Source of the DNA: Oscillibacter faecalis_A | Lineage (GTDB): Bacteria; Bacillota; Clostridia; Oscillospirales; Oscillospiraceae | Direction: 5' to 3' | DNA: 64,000 nt | Assembly (NCBI RefSeq): GCF_029218125.1 | Contig: NZ_JARFXX010000002.1 | Location: forward strand, 302,869 to 366,868 | Shown: positions 26,223 through 34,365 of the stretch, piece after piece | How positions within the stretch are numbered: position 1 is the stretch's first letter | Layout: each line of letters begins with the position of its first letter | The notes under the pieces: generated by a model | Told to the model about the DNA's origin: nothing | The model's input: the letters and a program-made list of their open reading frames with translations, nothing else | The model's database searches: none | Made by a program: the position numbers and the translations under genes

Positions 26223-27871
26223 ATGAATTTCCTCCTCTTAGGTTGGTCTACGGTCTGTTCGATTTCTACGCCGTTGCGGAAAGTGACCTTGATGCGGTTG
26301 CCTGCCAGAACGGTGACCTTTTCCAGTATCTGATAGACTACGCCATCGTCCCACTCTGTAATTCCCATGGTCACCGCGGTCATTGCCGAGGCTGCCGCAT
26401 GGATACGGCGGCCGATCTGCTCCTGTTCCTGCCGGATACTGAGGATTGCCGCCTTGCGGCGCTTCAGTTCCTCCATCGTGGTGGAGATGGTACGAAAGCG
26501 CTCGGCGTATTCGTCCGCGTCACCATTTGCCGCTTCTGCCAGAAGCGTATCGAATTGTTTGCCCAACTCTGTGACCGCTCGGTCGATATCTCCAAGGCTC
26601 ATGCTCTCACCGGGAATCGGCGCCAATTCCTGCTCCATCGCATCTACAAGCTGATCTGCCAGAACCTTGCACCCTGACATGGATGCATTGATGGCTGCCA
26701 GCACCGCCTGCTGAAGCGGCGATTCGTCCAGCGTCGGAGATTCTTTGCAGTATTTCTTTCCATAGTCCAAGCGGCTGCTGCAGCGCCACACGGCTCGTTT
26801 CTCACCGTGCTGTGTCCACACCACTCTGCGGTACGCCGTACCGCACTCGCCGCAGAACAGCAGACCGCTGAGTGCGTATTTGCCGCTGTAACGGCTCATG
26901 CCGGTCGGAGCGCTCTTTTTCGTGCTGCTTGTCAATGTTTTACGTCGTGCCAATTCCACCTGCACGGCATCGAATCGGTCCCGTGGGATAATGGCTTCAT
27001 GGTGGTTCTGAATCAGATACATGGGAAGCTGTCCGGTATTTTTGATAACCTTTTTACTGATACAATCCTGAATGAATGTTTTCTGGAGCAGGACGTCACC
27101 GCAGTATTTTTCGTCAGAGAGGATCGTCCGCAGATTAGAAGTTGTCCATTCCATTGTTCCTGCCGAATTCTTGAAGCCGCCGGATTCCAAGGCTTCCTTG
27201 ATGCTGCGCAGCGTCTGGCCGGATAAGTACATCTCATAAATTCTTCGGACCGTTTCCGCCTGCTCCGCATTCACCACCATCTCACCGTCAGGGTTCTTTT
27301 CATAGCCCAGCAGGGTCTTATACTGGATATTCGCCTTTCCCGTCCGCATCGCCTGATGCTTGCCCCACTTAACACGGGAGGAGATGCCCTCACTTTCGGA
27401 CTGTGCGAAGGCACCGTGGATAGTGATCAGGAACTCGCTTTCTGGGTAGATGGAGTTGATATTCTGCTCCTCAAAGATGACCGGGATGCCCATGCCGCGC
27501 AGTTCGCGGGTATAGTTCAGCGTGTCCACGGTATTACGGGCGAAGCGGGAGACGGATTTGGCAAGGATCATGTCGATTTTGCCCTGCCTGCACTGGCGGA
27601 TCATGCGAAGAAAATCCTTGCGCTTGCAGGCGGAAGTGCCTGTGATGCCTTCATCCGCAAAAATATCCGCCATCGTCCAGTCGGAGTTTGCCATGATTTT
27701 TTCCGTGTAGTATGCTTTCTGGTTTTCGTAGCTGTTGAGCTGCTCGTCCTTTTTCGTGGACACGCGGCAGTATGCGGCTACCCGGAGATTTTTCTTCTTT
27801 TCCTGATCCTGCGGCGATTCCTCCTTTGCGGGAATCACGATGACCTTCGGTTCAGGGCGGGACTGCGTCAT
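26219..27871 (-). CDS. Large serine recombinase 3 of the tandem module
   Basis: 550 residues with the full large-serine-recombinase layout: resolvase domain (RVAAYCRVSTKKDEQ with the nucleophile Ser in the RVS motif, DEGITGTSACKRKDF, SVSRFARNTVDTL), recombinase domain (TLLGYEKNPDGEM), zinc ribbon (LLFCGECGTAYRR ... CSSRLDYGKKYC) and a C-terminal coiled coil. It catalyses site-specific integration or excision through a Ser-DNA link. Stop overlaps the phosphoesterase ATG and start overlaps the second recombinase, so the three are one operon. Confidence 0.92.
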   Translation of the reverse strand: MTQSRPEPKVIVIPAKEESPQDQEKKKNLRVAAYCRVSTKKDEQLNSYENQKAYYTEKIMANSDWTMADIFADEGITGTSACKRKDFLRMIRQCRQGKIDMILAKSVSRFARNTVDTLNYTRELRGMGIPVIFEEQNINSIYPESEFLITIHGAFAQSESEGISSRVKWGKHQAMRTGKANIQYKTLLGYEKNPDGEMVVNAEQAETVRRIYEMYLSGQTLRSIKEALESGGFKNSAGTMEWTTSNLRTILSDEKYCGDVLLQKTFIQDCISKKVIKNTGQLPMYLIQNHHEAIIPRDRFDAVQVELARRKTLTSSTKKSAPTGMSRYSGKYALSGLLFCGECGTAYRRVVWTQHGEKRAVWRCSSRLDYGKKYCKESPTLDESPLQQAVLAAINASMSGCKVLADQLVDAMEQELAPIPGESMSLGDIDRAVTELGKQFDTLLAEAANGDADEYAERFRTISTTMEELKRRKAAILSIRQEQEQIGRRIHAAASAMTAVTMGITEWDDGVVYQILEKVTVLAGNRIKVTFRNGVEIEQTVDQPKRRKFI

Positions 27872-28617
27872 GTATCATCACACTCCTCTAAGACTTGATT
27901 GTTTTTCAGCAGGACTTTGACTGTCTTACTGTCATAGGTGATTTTTCGGATGCTCTGCCGCAGGAGGTTTGCGTCCAGCTCCCACAGCTTTGCCTGCGAA
28001 CCAAAGATGCGGCGGAGCCGGTGTGATTCATATTCCTCCGTTTTGACACTCGCCAGCTTTAGAGACGCGACCTCCAAGGCTATTTGCCGCGCGGTGTCCG
28101 CATCTACAGGTGGTGTCTGTAGCAGCGTGTCAAGTTTCTGCTGGAGCCGCCGGATATCTTCTGTGGTGGGAACACCGGATGTTTCTATCTTGATGATCTG
28201 CGGATCGTCGACCATCTGATTCAGTATCTTGAGGACTTTTCGTGCAACGCTGTCGGGTACGGTGCCGCCGCACAGCTTGCGTAACTCCTTTTGCGCAGGT
28301 GTCTGCTTATACTCGGGGCGCATCTCTTTCCTGCGTTCCTGGGCGGCGTGGAATTGCTTCGTTGGGATGAGCGCCGGGAATTCTTTCTCACCGATATACC
28401 GGTCATCCTCCAGAATTCGCGCCACCATATTTTTGTTCCAGGACTTGTCCTCATCGTAGGGAACATCCTCTGTCTGAAGCTGTTCGGCAAGCTGCTTGAA
28501 GGAGGCACCAGCAAGGTATTGCAGGTAGATGCTCCGCACCGTTTCCGCCTCCTGCGGCTGCGGCACGATCTCGCCGAGCTTCACTTTATAGCCGAAGGGC
28601 TGCTTTCGTTTTCCCAT
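27868..28617 (-). CDS. Recombinase-domain protein lacking the catalytic resolvase domain
   Basis: 249 residues that start directly in the DNA-binding recombinase domain (QPFGYKVKLGEIVPQPQEAETVRSIYLQYLAG; DDRYIGEKEFPALI) and end in a coiled coil. There is no N-terminal resolvase domain and no catalytic Ser, and the ATG overlaps the previous stop by 1 nt, so this is a designed short form and not a truncation. It is probably an accessory DNA-binding partner of the flanking full-length recombinases. Confidence 0.82.
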   Translation of the reverse strand: MGKRKQPFGYKVKLGEIVPQPQEAETVRSIYLQYLAGASFKQLAEQLQTEDVPYDEDKSWNKNMVARILEDDRYIGEKEFPALIPTKQFHAAQERRKEMRPEYKQTPAQKELRKLCGGTVPDSVARKVLKILNQMVDDPQIIKIETSGVPTTEDIRRLQQKLDTLLQTPPVDADTARQIALEVASLKLASVKTEEYESHRLRRIFGSQAKLWELDANLLRQSIRKITYDSKTVKVLLKNNQVLEECDDT

Positions 28618-30209
28618 TATCTCCGTGTCCTTTCTATTTTTTCTGTGACCTCCAGTCCATTGAGAAGGCGGAAGCGCAGTGTTTCATTGTCCACGACCAC
28701 GATTTTCTCGACCATATCGCTGAATAGCTGCTCATCGAAGTCATCCAGCCAGTCCGGTCCGCTTTCGAGGAGATCCAGCAGATCCTGTGTTTGCTGGATG
28801 GTGTGATCCTCCTCAGACCGCAGGATGCGCTCCTTTTGGAGTTTCAGTTCCCGGCGGCGTTCCGCAAGCTGATTGCTGCGGGATATAAAAATGTCAGGAT
28901 CGACCACTCCCTGCTGCTTGAGCTGGGCCAGAAGTCGTTCCTGACTGGCGATATCCGATATTTGTTTGTTGATCTCCACGATGTTTTCGCTCCAGAGGAG
29001 ACTGCCGGTTCTGGCGGCGTAGAGGTCAGAGATGAGTTGGGTGAGAATGTTCGTTCCATAATGTTTAAGATTGTAATATACATGGAGGAATGCGTTTTTC
29101 ATCTGTTCCTCTGGAACCTGCGTATTGGGGCAGGCGGTGATAGACTTGTCGTGTCTGCGACACGCCCAATTTACAGAGCCACCACAATTTTTCCTTTTGC
29201 AGAGTGTGCCGCAATGACCGCACACGACTTTACGCGCGAAAGCGTGGGGGACATCTGACCGTGGATGAATCGCGGCACTTCTCTGTGTCAGAAGTTCCTG
29301 CACCTTTTGAAAAATCTCTCTACTGATGATTGCGGGATGAGAATCTATCACAAGATACTGTTTTCGTTCGCCGTGGTTGATTTTTTGCTGCCGAGGAAAG
29401 CTGCGGGTGGTATATTTCTTTTGAGACAGAGAATCTCCGGCGTATTTTTCGTTTTGCAGTATGTACTGGATGGAGGTCAACTGCCAATATTGAGTGCCGT
29501 CCCGCGTTGGACAGCCCAGCGCCGTGATTTCCTTTGCAATATTCTCCATACTGACACCTGCAAGGTAACGGTCGAAGATATGTCGGATGATTGACGCTTC
29601 ATCCTCTTGAATCTCCAAATGATCTTTAACGAGCCGATAGCCATAGGGCGCTTTGCAGGTGGAAAATCTCCCTTTGCTCATTCGGACTCTGTAGCTCCAC
29701 CGCACCCGTTCGGAGATAGCCTCGCTCTCCCGCTGGGCCAGTGCCGCGAACATGGCAATAAGAACTTCGCCGGACACCTGCGCGGTGTCAATGTTTTGCT
29801 CCTCAAAGTAGACGCTGATGTTGAGAGACTTCAGTTCCCGTACAGCCGCCAGACTTTCCTTGGTATTCCGGGCGAAGCGGGAGGAAGATTTCACAAGGAT
29901 GCGGTCGATGCGCCCTTTTCGGCAGTCCTCCATCATCCGTAGGAAGTCATCCCGCTTGTCTATGGACGTGCCGGTGATGCCCTGGTCGGCATATATGTCT
30001 GCCAACTCCCAATCAGGGTTGTCTGTGATGAGTTTGGAGAAGTAGGCATTCTGCGCGGCAAAGGAGTGTTCTTGATCCTTGGAGTTGGAACTGACACGGG
30101 TATACGCTGCCACGCGGAGTTTTCGTGCGGTTTCCTGATTTGCTGCCGGGATCGTAATGACCCGCGGAGCCATCGCCAGAGAACCGTTGGTTTTCTCCTT
30201 ATCACTCAT
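28617..30209 (-). CDS. Large serine recombinase 1 of the tandem module
   Basis: The ATG at 30209 (MSDKEK) has AAGGAGG upstream. The 530-residue protein carries the resolvase domain (LRVAAYTRVSSNSKDQ, ADQGITGTSIDKRDDF, SSSRFARNTKESL), the recombinase domain, a zinc ribbon (VVCGHCGTLCKRKNC ... CPNTQ) and a C-terminal coiled coil. With the second full-length copy it may act as a heteromeric integrase. First recombinase of the operon, preceded by a 47-residue gene. Confidence 0.92.
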   Translation of the reverse strand: MSDKEKTNGSLAMAPRVITIPAANQETARKLRVAAYTRVSSNSKDQEHSFAAQNAYFSKLITDNPDWELADIYADQGITGTSIDKRDDFLRMMEDCRKGRIDRILVKSSSRFARNTKESLAAVRELKSLNISVYFEEQNIDTAQVSGEVLIAMFAALAQRESEAISERVRWSYRVRMSKGRFSTCKAPYGYRLVKDHLEIQEDEASIIRHIFDRYLAGVSMENIAKEITALGCPTRDGTQYWQLTSIQYILQNEKYAGDSLSQKKYTTRSFPRQQKINHGERKQYLVIDSHPAIISREIFQKVQELLTQRSAAIHPRSDVPHAFARKVVCGHCGTLCKRKNCGGSVNWACRRHDKSITACPNTQVPEEQMKNAFLHVYYNLKHYGTNILTQLISDLYAARTGSLLWSENIVEINKQISDIASQERLLAQLKQQGVVDPDIFISRSNQLAERRRELKLQKERILRSEEDHTIQQTQDLLDLLESGPDWLDDFDEQLFSDMVEKIVVVDNETLRFRLLNGLEVTEKIERTRR

Positions 30210-30284
30210 TCCTCTGCCACCTCCTTCGTCAGCAACACACAATACCATATAACATCCGCAATAGCTATCCTAAAAGCGAAAAAA

Positions 30285-30428
30285 TCAAAGAGAAATAATG
30301 ATGTCCGCGCCAAGCTGTACCCTCAGCCGCGCGGCGATTTTTTTGGCTTCGCTGCCGCTGACGAGACCCTGCTCCCTCAGGCTGCGAAGCATGGTGACGA
30401 TGCCGAGATAATCTGCGTTTGGATTCAT
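30285..30428 (-). CDS. 47-residue conserved-looking small protein ahead of the recombinases
   Basis: ATG at 30428 with AAGGAGG at 8 nt. The product runs MNPNADYLGIVTMLRSLREQ, then a SGSEAKKIAARLR segment, and ends GADIIISL. It resembles a SHOCT-like short helical hairpin (LREQGLVSGSEAKKIAARL). It lies 75 nt before the first recombinase on the same strand and is probably in the same operon; a regulatory or oligomerisation role is only an inference. Confidence 0.7.
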   Translation of the reverse strand: MNPNADYLGIVTMLRSLREQGLVSGSEAKKIAARLRVQLGADIIISL

Positions 30429-30467
30429 TCGGATTCCTCCTTTTTTGATTTAATTTGAATGATAATG

Positions 30468-30509
30468 AAAACTCCCAAGCCCACTTTCACAAATGGGTTT
30501 GGGAGTTTT
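30468..30509. terminator. Bidirectional terminator
   Basis: AAAACTCCCAAGCCCA pairs with TGGGTTTGGGAGTTTT (with a G-T bulge) around an ACTTTCACAAA loop. It closes the polymerase-YolD transcript before the recombinase operon. Confidence 0.8.
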
Positions 30510-30522
30510 CGTTATGGTGTCT

Positions 30523-30930
30523 TTATGGGATGATTTCGATGCTAAAAACATCCGCGATGGGAATACACTGCCGGTCCGTCATCTGGATCACGCCGTTGAC
30601 CGCGTCGATCCGTTTGACCTCTCCGGTGACAGTTTGATAGCTGCCGCCGTTCTTCCGTTCATCCGGCACAAAGTAGGTGATGGACGCCGTGGGCCTGCCT
30701 GGGAGCAGCTCCTGTAGGTGCTGCAATTCCGCGTCAACCCGTGTCATTTCGTATTCGTCCAGTTCCATGCGCTGGTCCGTCAGCCGCCCGGTTTCCGCAA
30801 TGGCTGCGCTGTGGCCGGTCAGGGCGGCAAAGGGTGAAAACTGCGCCGCACGGTCATAGAGGGACATTCGCGGATGTTTTGGCGAATCCGGATGGGGCAG
30901 ACGAATGATGTCATCGTATTGTCCGCTCAA
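30523..30930 (-). CDS. YolD-like protein
   Basis: 135 residues with the YolD-like signature: DRAAQFSPFAALTGHSAAI, a helical middle, and a C-terminal beta domain (TGEVKRIDAVNGVIQMTD ... IPIADVFSIEI). YolD proteins are coexpressed with Y-family polymerases of the UvrX type in Firmicutes elements. Its ATG overlaps the polymerase stop by 4 nt, so it is translated from the same SOS-type transcript. Role in translesion synthesis is inferred from this pairing. Confidence 0.88.
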   Translation of the reverse strand: MSGQYDDIIRLPHPDSPKHPRMSLYDRAAQFSPFAALTGHSAAIAETGRLTDQRMELDEYEMTRVDAELQHLQELLPGRPTASITYFVPDERKNGGSYQTVTGEVKRIDAVNGVIQMTDRQCIPIADVFSIEIIP

Positions 30931-32441
30931 GCCTTATGCCCTCCGATCTGCTTATTCCGCTCCTTGGCGGTAGCGCCTTCCAGATAGCTTCCGCCATTCA
31001 AAATGGCGTTTTTGCCGAACTTCTTTTTAATGTCGAGCATGGCTTCCTGAATTTTGCGCTCCCGTTTCAGTTTAGCTTCTTCCTCCTGCAGCCGCTGCTC
31101 CTGCACTTCAACGTTGTCAAACAGATTGAACTGCACCGGGGCTTCCGGCTCCTGCTGTGCCGTATCTTCGCCCACCAACCGATTGGCGGTGATGGTAAGT
31201 CTCCGAATAGACAGCTTCGAATTGACCTTTGCGTCATAAACGCCAAGAACGGCGTCCGTGATGCTCCGGGCCGAAGATGTCTTTCTCGGCAGGTTTGCTG
31301 TTCCGTGGGTGTGCTTGGGGATCTTTCTGCCATAGCGGTCTGTCACGATCTCGCCGTGGTAACTGCCGCCTGCTGTGTTTTCAATGTCATACCCCACCGT
31401 CAGAGTCAACTGATCCGTTACCAGTTTCTTTTCCAACAGATCCAGCGCGACGGCTTCCGCCATCTCACGTACAACCAACCGTGCTTTCTCAAAGGAATAG
31501 GGGCACTGCAAAACCTGCCCGGAGCAGATGCTGTTCGTTTCCGGCCGGTATGCCTTGATATCCTGCATCCGGCACGGCTCCCAGCCCCATGCGTGGTCGA
31601 TGAGGAGCTCAGCGTTGATGCCGAACATCCGATAGAGCAGTTCTTCATTGTAGTATTCGTTCGGCTTGCCGATGGAGCATCTTGCAACATCGCCCATGGT
31701 GTAGATGCCGATGGCTTCCAACTTCTTTGCATAACCGCGCCCAACGCGCCAGAAATCTGTCAGCGGGCGGTGCGCCCAAAGCTGCTCACGGTAGCTCATT
31801 TCGTCAAGCTCCGCAATGCGGACGCCATCTTTGTCTGGCTGGACGTGCTTCGCCATAATGTCCATAGCGACCTTGCAGAGATAGAGGTTGCTGCCGATGC
31901 CCGCCGTGGCCGTGATGCCTGTGGTGTGCAGGACGTCCGAGATCATAACCTTTGCCAACTCACGGGCGGTCATGTGGTAAGTTTGCAGATAGTTCGTCAC
32001 ATCCATCATCACCTCGTCGATGGAATAGACATGGATGTCCTCCGGGGCGATGTATTTCAGGTATACGTTGTAGACCTGAGTGCTGACCTGGATGTATTTT
32101 GCCATCCGAGGAGGGGCAATGAGATAATCTACCTCTCTGGATGGGTCAGCCGCCAGTTCATTGGCGTTGAAGCTCTTTTCGGAAAGGCAGCCAGCTTTGC
32201 GCCGCCGTTCCGCGTTGACTTGCTTGACACGCTCCACCACTTCAAAAAGCCTCGCTCTGCCGGAGATGCCGTATGCCTTCAGGGAGGGAGTCACGGCAAG
32301 GCAGATGGTTTTCTCTGTCCGGCTGGCGTCAGCCACCACCAGATTGGTGGTCAGAGGGTCGAGCCCACGCTCCATGCATTCTACGGAGGCGTAGAAAGCT
32401 TTCAGGTCAATGGCGATATATGTCCGTCCGCTCTGCTGCAT
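30927..32441 (-). CDS. Y-family DNA polymerase (UvrX/ImpB-MucB type)
   Basis: 504 residues. Palm motifs are clear: DLKAFYASVEC (metal-binding Asp, steric Tyr) and YSIDEVMMD (catalytic Asp-Glu), followed by helix-hairpin-helix and little-finger regions (LTDFWRVGRGYAKKLEAIGIYTMGDVA). It copies past damaged bases. The coil near the C-terminus (EEEAKLKRERKIQEAM) is usual for element-borne copies. Upstream there is a promoter whose -35 lies inside a LexA-like box, so SOS induction is likely. First gene of a two-gene operon with YolD. Confidence 0.93.
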   Translation of the reverse strand: MQQSGRTYIAIDLKAFYASVECMERGLDPLTTNLVVADASRTEKTICLAVTPSLKAYGISGRARLFEVVERVKQVNAERRRKAGCLSEKSFNANELAADPSREVDYLIAPPRMAKYIQVSTQVYNVYLKYIAPEDIHVYSIDEVMMDVTNYLQTYHMTARELAKVMISDVLHTTGITATAGIGSNLYLCKVAMDIMAKHVQPDKDGVRIAELDEMSYREQLWAHRPLTDFWRVGRGYAKKLEAIGIYTMGDVARCSIGKPNEYYNEELLYRMFGINAELLIDHAWGWEPCRMQDIKAYRPETNSICSGQVLQCPYSFEKARLVVREMAEAVALDLLEKKLVTDQLTLTVGYDIENTAGGSYHGEIVTDRYGRKIPKHTHGTANLPRKTSSARSITDAVLGVYDAKVNSKLSIRRLTITANRLVGEDTAQQEPEAPVQFNLFDNVEVQEQRLQEEEAKLKRERKIQEAMLDIKKKFGKNAILNGGSYLEGATAKERNKQIGGHKA

Positions 32442-32470
32442 AGCGCGCCTCCTCGTCCTTAGTGTCTATC

Positions 32471-32506
32471 AGTATATCATGCCACCGTAAATCGAACAAG
32501 TGTTTG
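32471..32506 (-). promoter_or_regulatory. SOS-type promoter with LexA-like box for the polymerase operon
   Basis: On the minus strand TTGTTC (32494-32499) and TATACT (32471-32476) are 17 nt apart. The -35 lies inside CGAACAAGTGTTTG (32493-32506 on the plus strand), one base from the Gram-positive LexA pattern GAACNNNNGTTC with the flanking CG. Confidence 0.75.
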
Positions 32507-32603
32507 TGACAAACTTTTGAGAGGAAACTTGTGGAAACAGCCCATTTTCAAAACAAGGGCGCCGTGTTACAATGATGCCTGTTTGCGGAATGGGAGGGAA
32601 AAC

Positions 32604-32864
32604 ATGTTCTATACAACGGAAGAAGCCGCCATCGTCTGCGGCTTTCTGAACTTATATCTGGATCGGGCCAGCGTTGATGTCTCTGTGCGGAGACGCAACG
32701 CGGCATTCCAGCTTGGCGCTGCAACGGAAACGCTGCAGCCAGAGGACTACCGATGGGCGGAGAATGTTCTCTGCTTTCTGAAGCCCTGTTGGTGGCAGTT
32801 ACATGAAGATCATAGAGCCTTAGAGAATGTGCTTTTGAAAACACACCTTTTAGCTCAGAAATAA
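32604..32864 (+). CDS. 86-residue protein of unknown function
   Basis: ATG at 32604 with GGGAGGG upstream; product begins MFYTTEEAAIVCGFLNLYLD and is mostly helical with one short C-terminal helix (ENVLLKTHLLAQK). No family recognised. It is transcribed away from the polymerase operon from the same intergenic region; a weak -10 (TACAAT, 32568-32573) lies ahead of it. Followed by a hairpin terminator. Likely a small element-borne gene. Confidence 0.6.
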   Translation: MFYTTEEAAIVCGFLNLYLDRASVDVSVRRRNAAFQLGAATETLQPEDYRWAENVLCFLKPCWWQLHEDHRALENVLLKTHLLAQK

Positions 32865-32868
32865 AACA

Positions 32869-32940
32869 GAGGGCCACTCCTGTCTTGGTTGGAAGCATAT
32901 TGCTATACCCGGATATGGAGCGGCCCTCATTATATTTTTT
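32869..32940 (+). terminator. Hairpin terminator after the 86-residue gene
   Basis: GAGGGCC (32869-32875) pairs with GGCCCTC (32922-32928), with an inner CTCC/GGAG pairing, followed by ATTATATTTTTTT. Confidence 0.7.
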
Positions 32941-32944
32941 TAGT

Positions 32945-33300
32945 TCTTTTGCTCAGTCCTATTCGACACTACTTCCCGGACTGTCGGGCGGTTGAACGAA
33001 CCGGCGCCTGGCAGCGCCCATCGGGAATCTAACCCCTCAGAGGATCTCTCCGAGCTGCCCCCATTGCTTGCGGCTGTGGCTGGACAGAATGTACCATTAT
33101 AGGCTGACGGGATCATTGCGAGACGGGCTGCCATGCCCGCTTTTGGCTGAATGAGTTTCGCTCTGCACCTTATTGGCCGTTCATTGACATCGGAGTAATT
33201 CCGATGCAGGTGGTCTTCGCGCATTCGCCGCATCGCTGTTCCCCCTCGCCGGGGGACCGTCAACTGACGTTATTCGTCACCGGATATTCAGTTTTCAATG
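32945..33300 (-). ncRNA. Candidate structured non-coding RNA downstream of the sigma-like gene
   Basis: GC-rich 350-nt stretch full of short inverted repeats: GACG/CGTC around TTATT (33263-33280 region), TTCCCCC/GGGGGA (33240-33256), CATCGGA/TCCGATG (33188-33206), GGGC/GCCC (33124-33142). One minus-strand frame of 107 residues is open but has no ribosome site and Arg/Ser/Pro-rich content unlike the neighbours. It follows the stop of the sigma-like regulator on the same strand. The RNA class is not recognised; a structured RNA or element recombination site are both possible. Confidence 0.35.
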
Positions 33301-33352
33301 TTCACAAGAAGATTCTTTTCTTCTCGTATGTATACGGGAAAAAACTGGCATC

Positions 33353-33799
33353 TTAACAACCCTGCTCATCCAAATTATTTTTAATTTTTTTCAGGATGCG
33401 CTTTTTCCGCACATGAATGGCCTGCTGAGAGACCCCAAGCATCTGTGCGTATTCCTTTTCGGAGCGGTTTTTGAAGTAAAGCTCGTAGATCAGCTCATAA
33501 TCCTTCGGCGGGAGCAGATCCAGAATATTACGCAGGGACTGGCGCACCATCTCCTCAATTGCCTGATTTTCAGGGGTGTTGTCATAATCAATAAATTCAT
33601 GGAACCGCTCGTATCCGTCATTTTCACCGCCGATCAGAGAACTCATCTGCGTTTCGTGCTTGTAAAAGCGTTCCGTGCTGTCTTCAATGTGCCATTTCGT
33701 CCGCCTGTAGGTCTGGAAGACTTCTTTTGTGACCTGGACGAGCTCAAATTCGCCGGTCATGGTGTTGTAAATGTTGAGAAAATAATTCTTTTCAGTCAT
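33353..33799 (-). CDS. Sigma-70 region 4-like regulator
   Basis: 148 residues. The C-terminal half is a sigma region 4-type helix-turn-helix (LDLLPPKDYELIYELYFKNRSEKEYAQMLGVSQQAIHVRKKRILKKIK). The N-terminal half (FQTYRRTKWHIEDSTERFYKHE) matches the class found as accessory sigma-like genes on Firmicutes integrative elements. No region 2 is evident, so it is more likely a transcription activator than a full sigma factor. It lies between two structured non-coding stretches on the element. Confidence 0.8.
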   Translation of the reverse strand: MTEKNYFLNIYNTMTGEFELVQVTKEVFQTYRRTKWHIEDSTERFYKHETQMSSLIGGENDGYERFHEFIDYDNTPENQAIEEMVRQSLRNILDLLPPKDYELIYELYFKNRSEKEYAQMLGVSQQAIHVRKKRILKKIKNNLDEQGC

Positions 33800-33905
33800 A
33801 CTCCTGATCTCCTTTGTGATTTTCTGAATTTGGTGAGGTTCAAAAAATCGGGAGATCAGGGGTATTCAGCGATATACGGCTCCCATGCTGAAAGGGGGAG
33901 GATAT

Positions 33906-33948
33906 GAAAAAAGCGCATTGCAAACTCCTTTTCCGGAGCTGCATGCGC
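33906..33948 (-). terminator. Terminator hairpin upstream of the sigma-like gene
   Basis: On the minus strand GCGCATGCA pairs with TGCAATGCGC, with an inner CTCC/GGAG helix, followed by TTTTTT. It lies between the nested inverted repeats and the sigma-like start, so it could end the zinc-ribbon transcript or act as an attenuator. Confidence 0.7.
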
Positions 33949-33955
33949 AAAAAAA

Positions 33956-34065
33956 GAGCCGCTTGATTTGTCTGACCATTGGCCGCGTTGACAGAACTAT
34001 GTTCCTAAAAGGAACGATAGTTACAAATCAAGCGGCACATGGGATGGTCACGCATCAAGCGGCTC
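33956..34065. repeat. Nested inverted repeats with two competing pairing partners
   Basis: The arm GAGCCGCTTGATTTGT (33956-33971) can pair either with ACAAATCAAGCGGC (34023-34036) or with ATCAAGCGGCTC (34054-34065). The second pairing is extended by TGACCAT (33973-33979) with ATGGTCA (34044-34050). A third hairpin, AACTAT-GTTCCT with AGGAAC-ATAGTT, lies inside (33994-34022). Such mutually exclusive stems suggest an attenuator, a transfer or replication origin, or a recombination site. Confidence 0.6.
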
Positions 34066-34116
34066 CGAGGCTCATACTTGGTATTTAATTGTTGGGGACA
34101 GATCGATTATTTGCGG

Positions 34117-34350
34117 TTATGCGATGCGGAATACAACAGGCGGGAAGAAAACCGCCTCTCCGCATTGCGGGCACTTCAGGTATGTCGCGCCGTGGGCCCC
34201 TTTGCAGAGCGTTTCAAGCCGCAGCTTACAATACGGGCAAAGCCGTGCCATGGTGATATGGGTGGAGTACTGCTGCTCAAGCTCCCGCTGCTCGGCTTGG
34301 ATGCAGGCATACCGCTGCGGGTCAAGCGCTTTGGAATTGATTTTTGCCAT
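34117..34350 (-). CDS. Small zinc-ribbon protein
   Basis: 77 residues; ATG at 34350 has AGGAGG upstream. A Gln/Glu-rich helix is followed by a treble-clef-like zinc ribbon, CPYCKLRLETLC and CPQCG. No close family recognised. It lies 15 nt after the ImmA gene on the same strand and is probably cotranscribed with it. DNA binding is a reasonable but unproved guess. Confidence 0.75.
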   Translation of the reverse strand: MAKINSKALDPQRYACIQAEQRELEQQYSTHITMARLCPYCKLRLETLCKGAHGATYLKCPQCGEAVFFPPVVFRIA

Positions 34351-34365
34351 AATAACAACTACCTC

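Noticed and set aside
30936..32462. 508-codon plus-strand frame
   Set aside because: Shadow of the Y-family polymerase; composition not protein-like.
32940..33263. 107-codon minus-strand frame in the structured segment
   Set aside because: No ribosome site and unusual composition; treated as non-coding, though a similar frame may be annotated in relatives.
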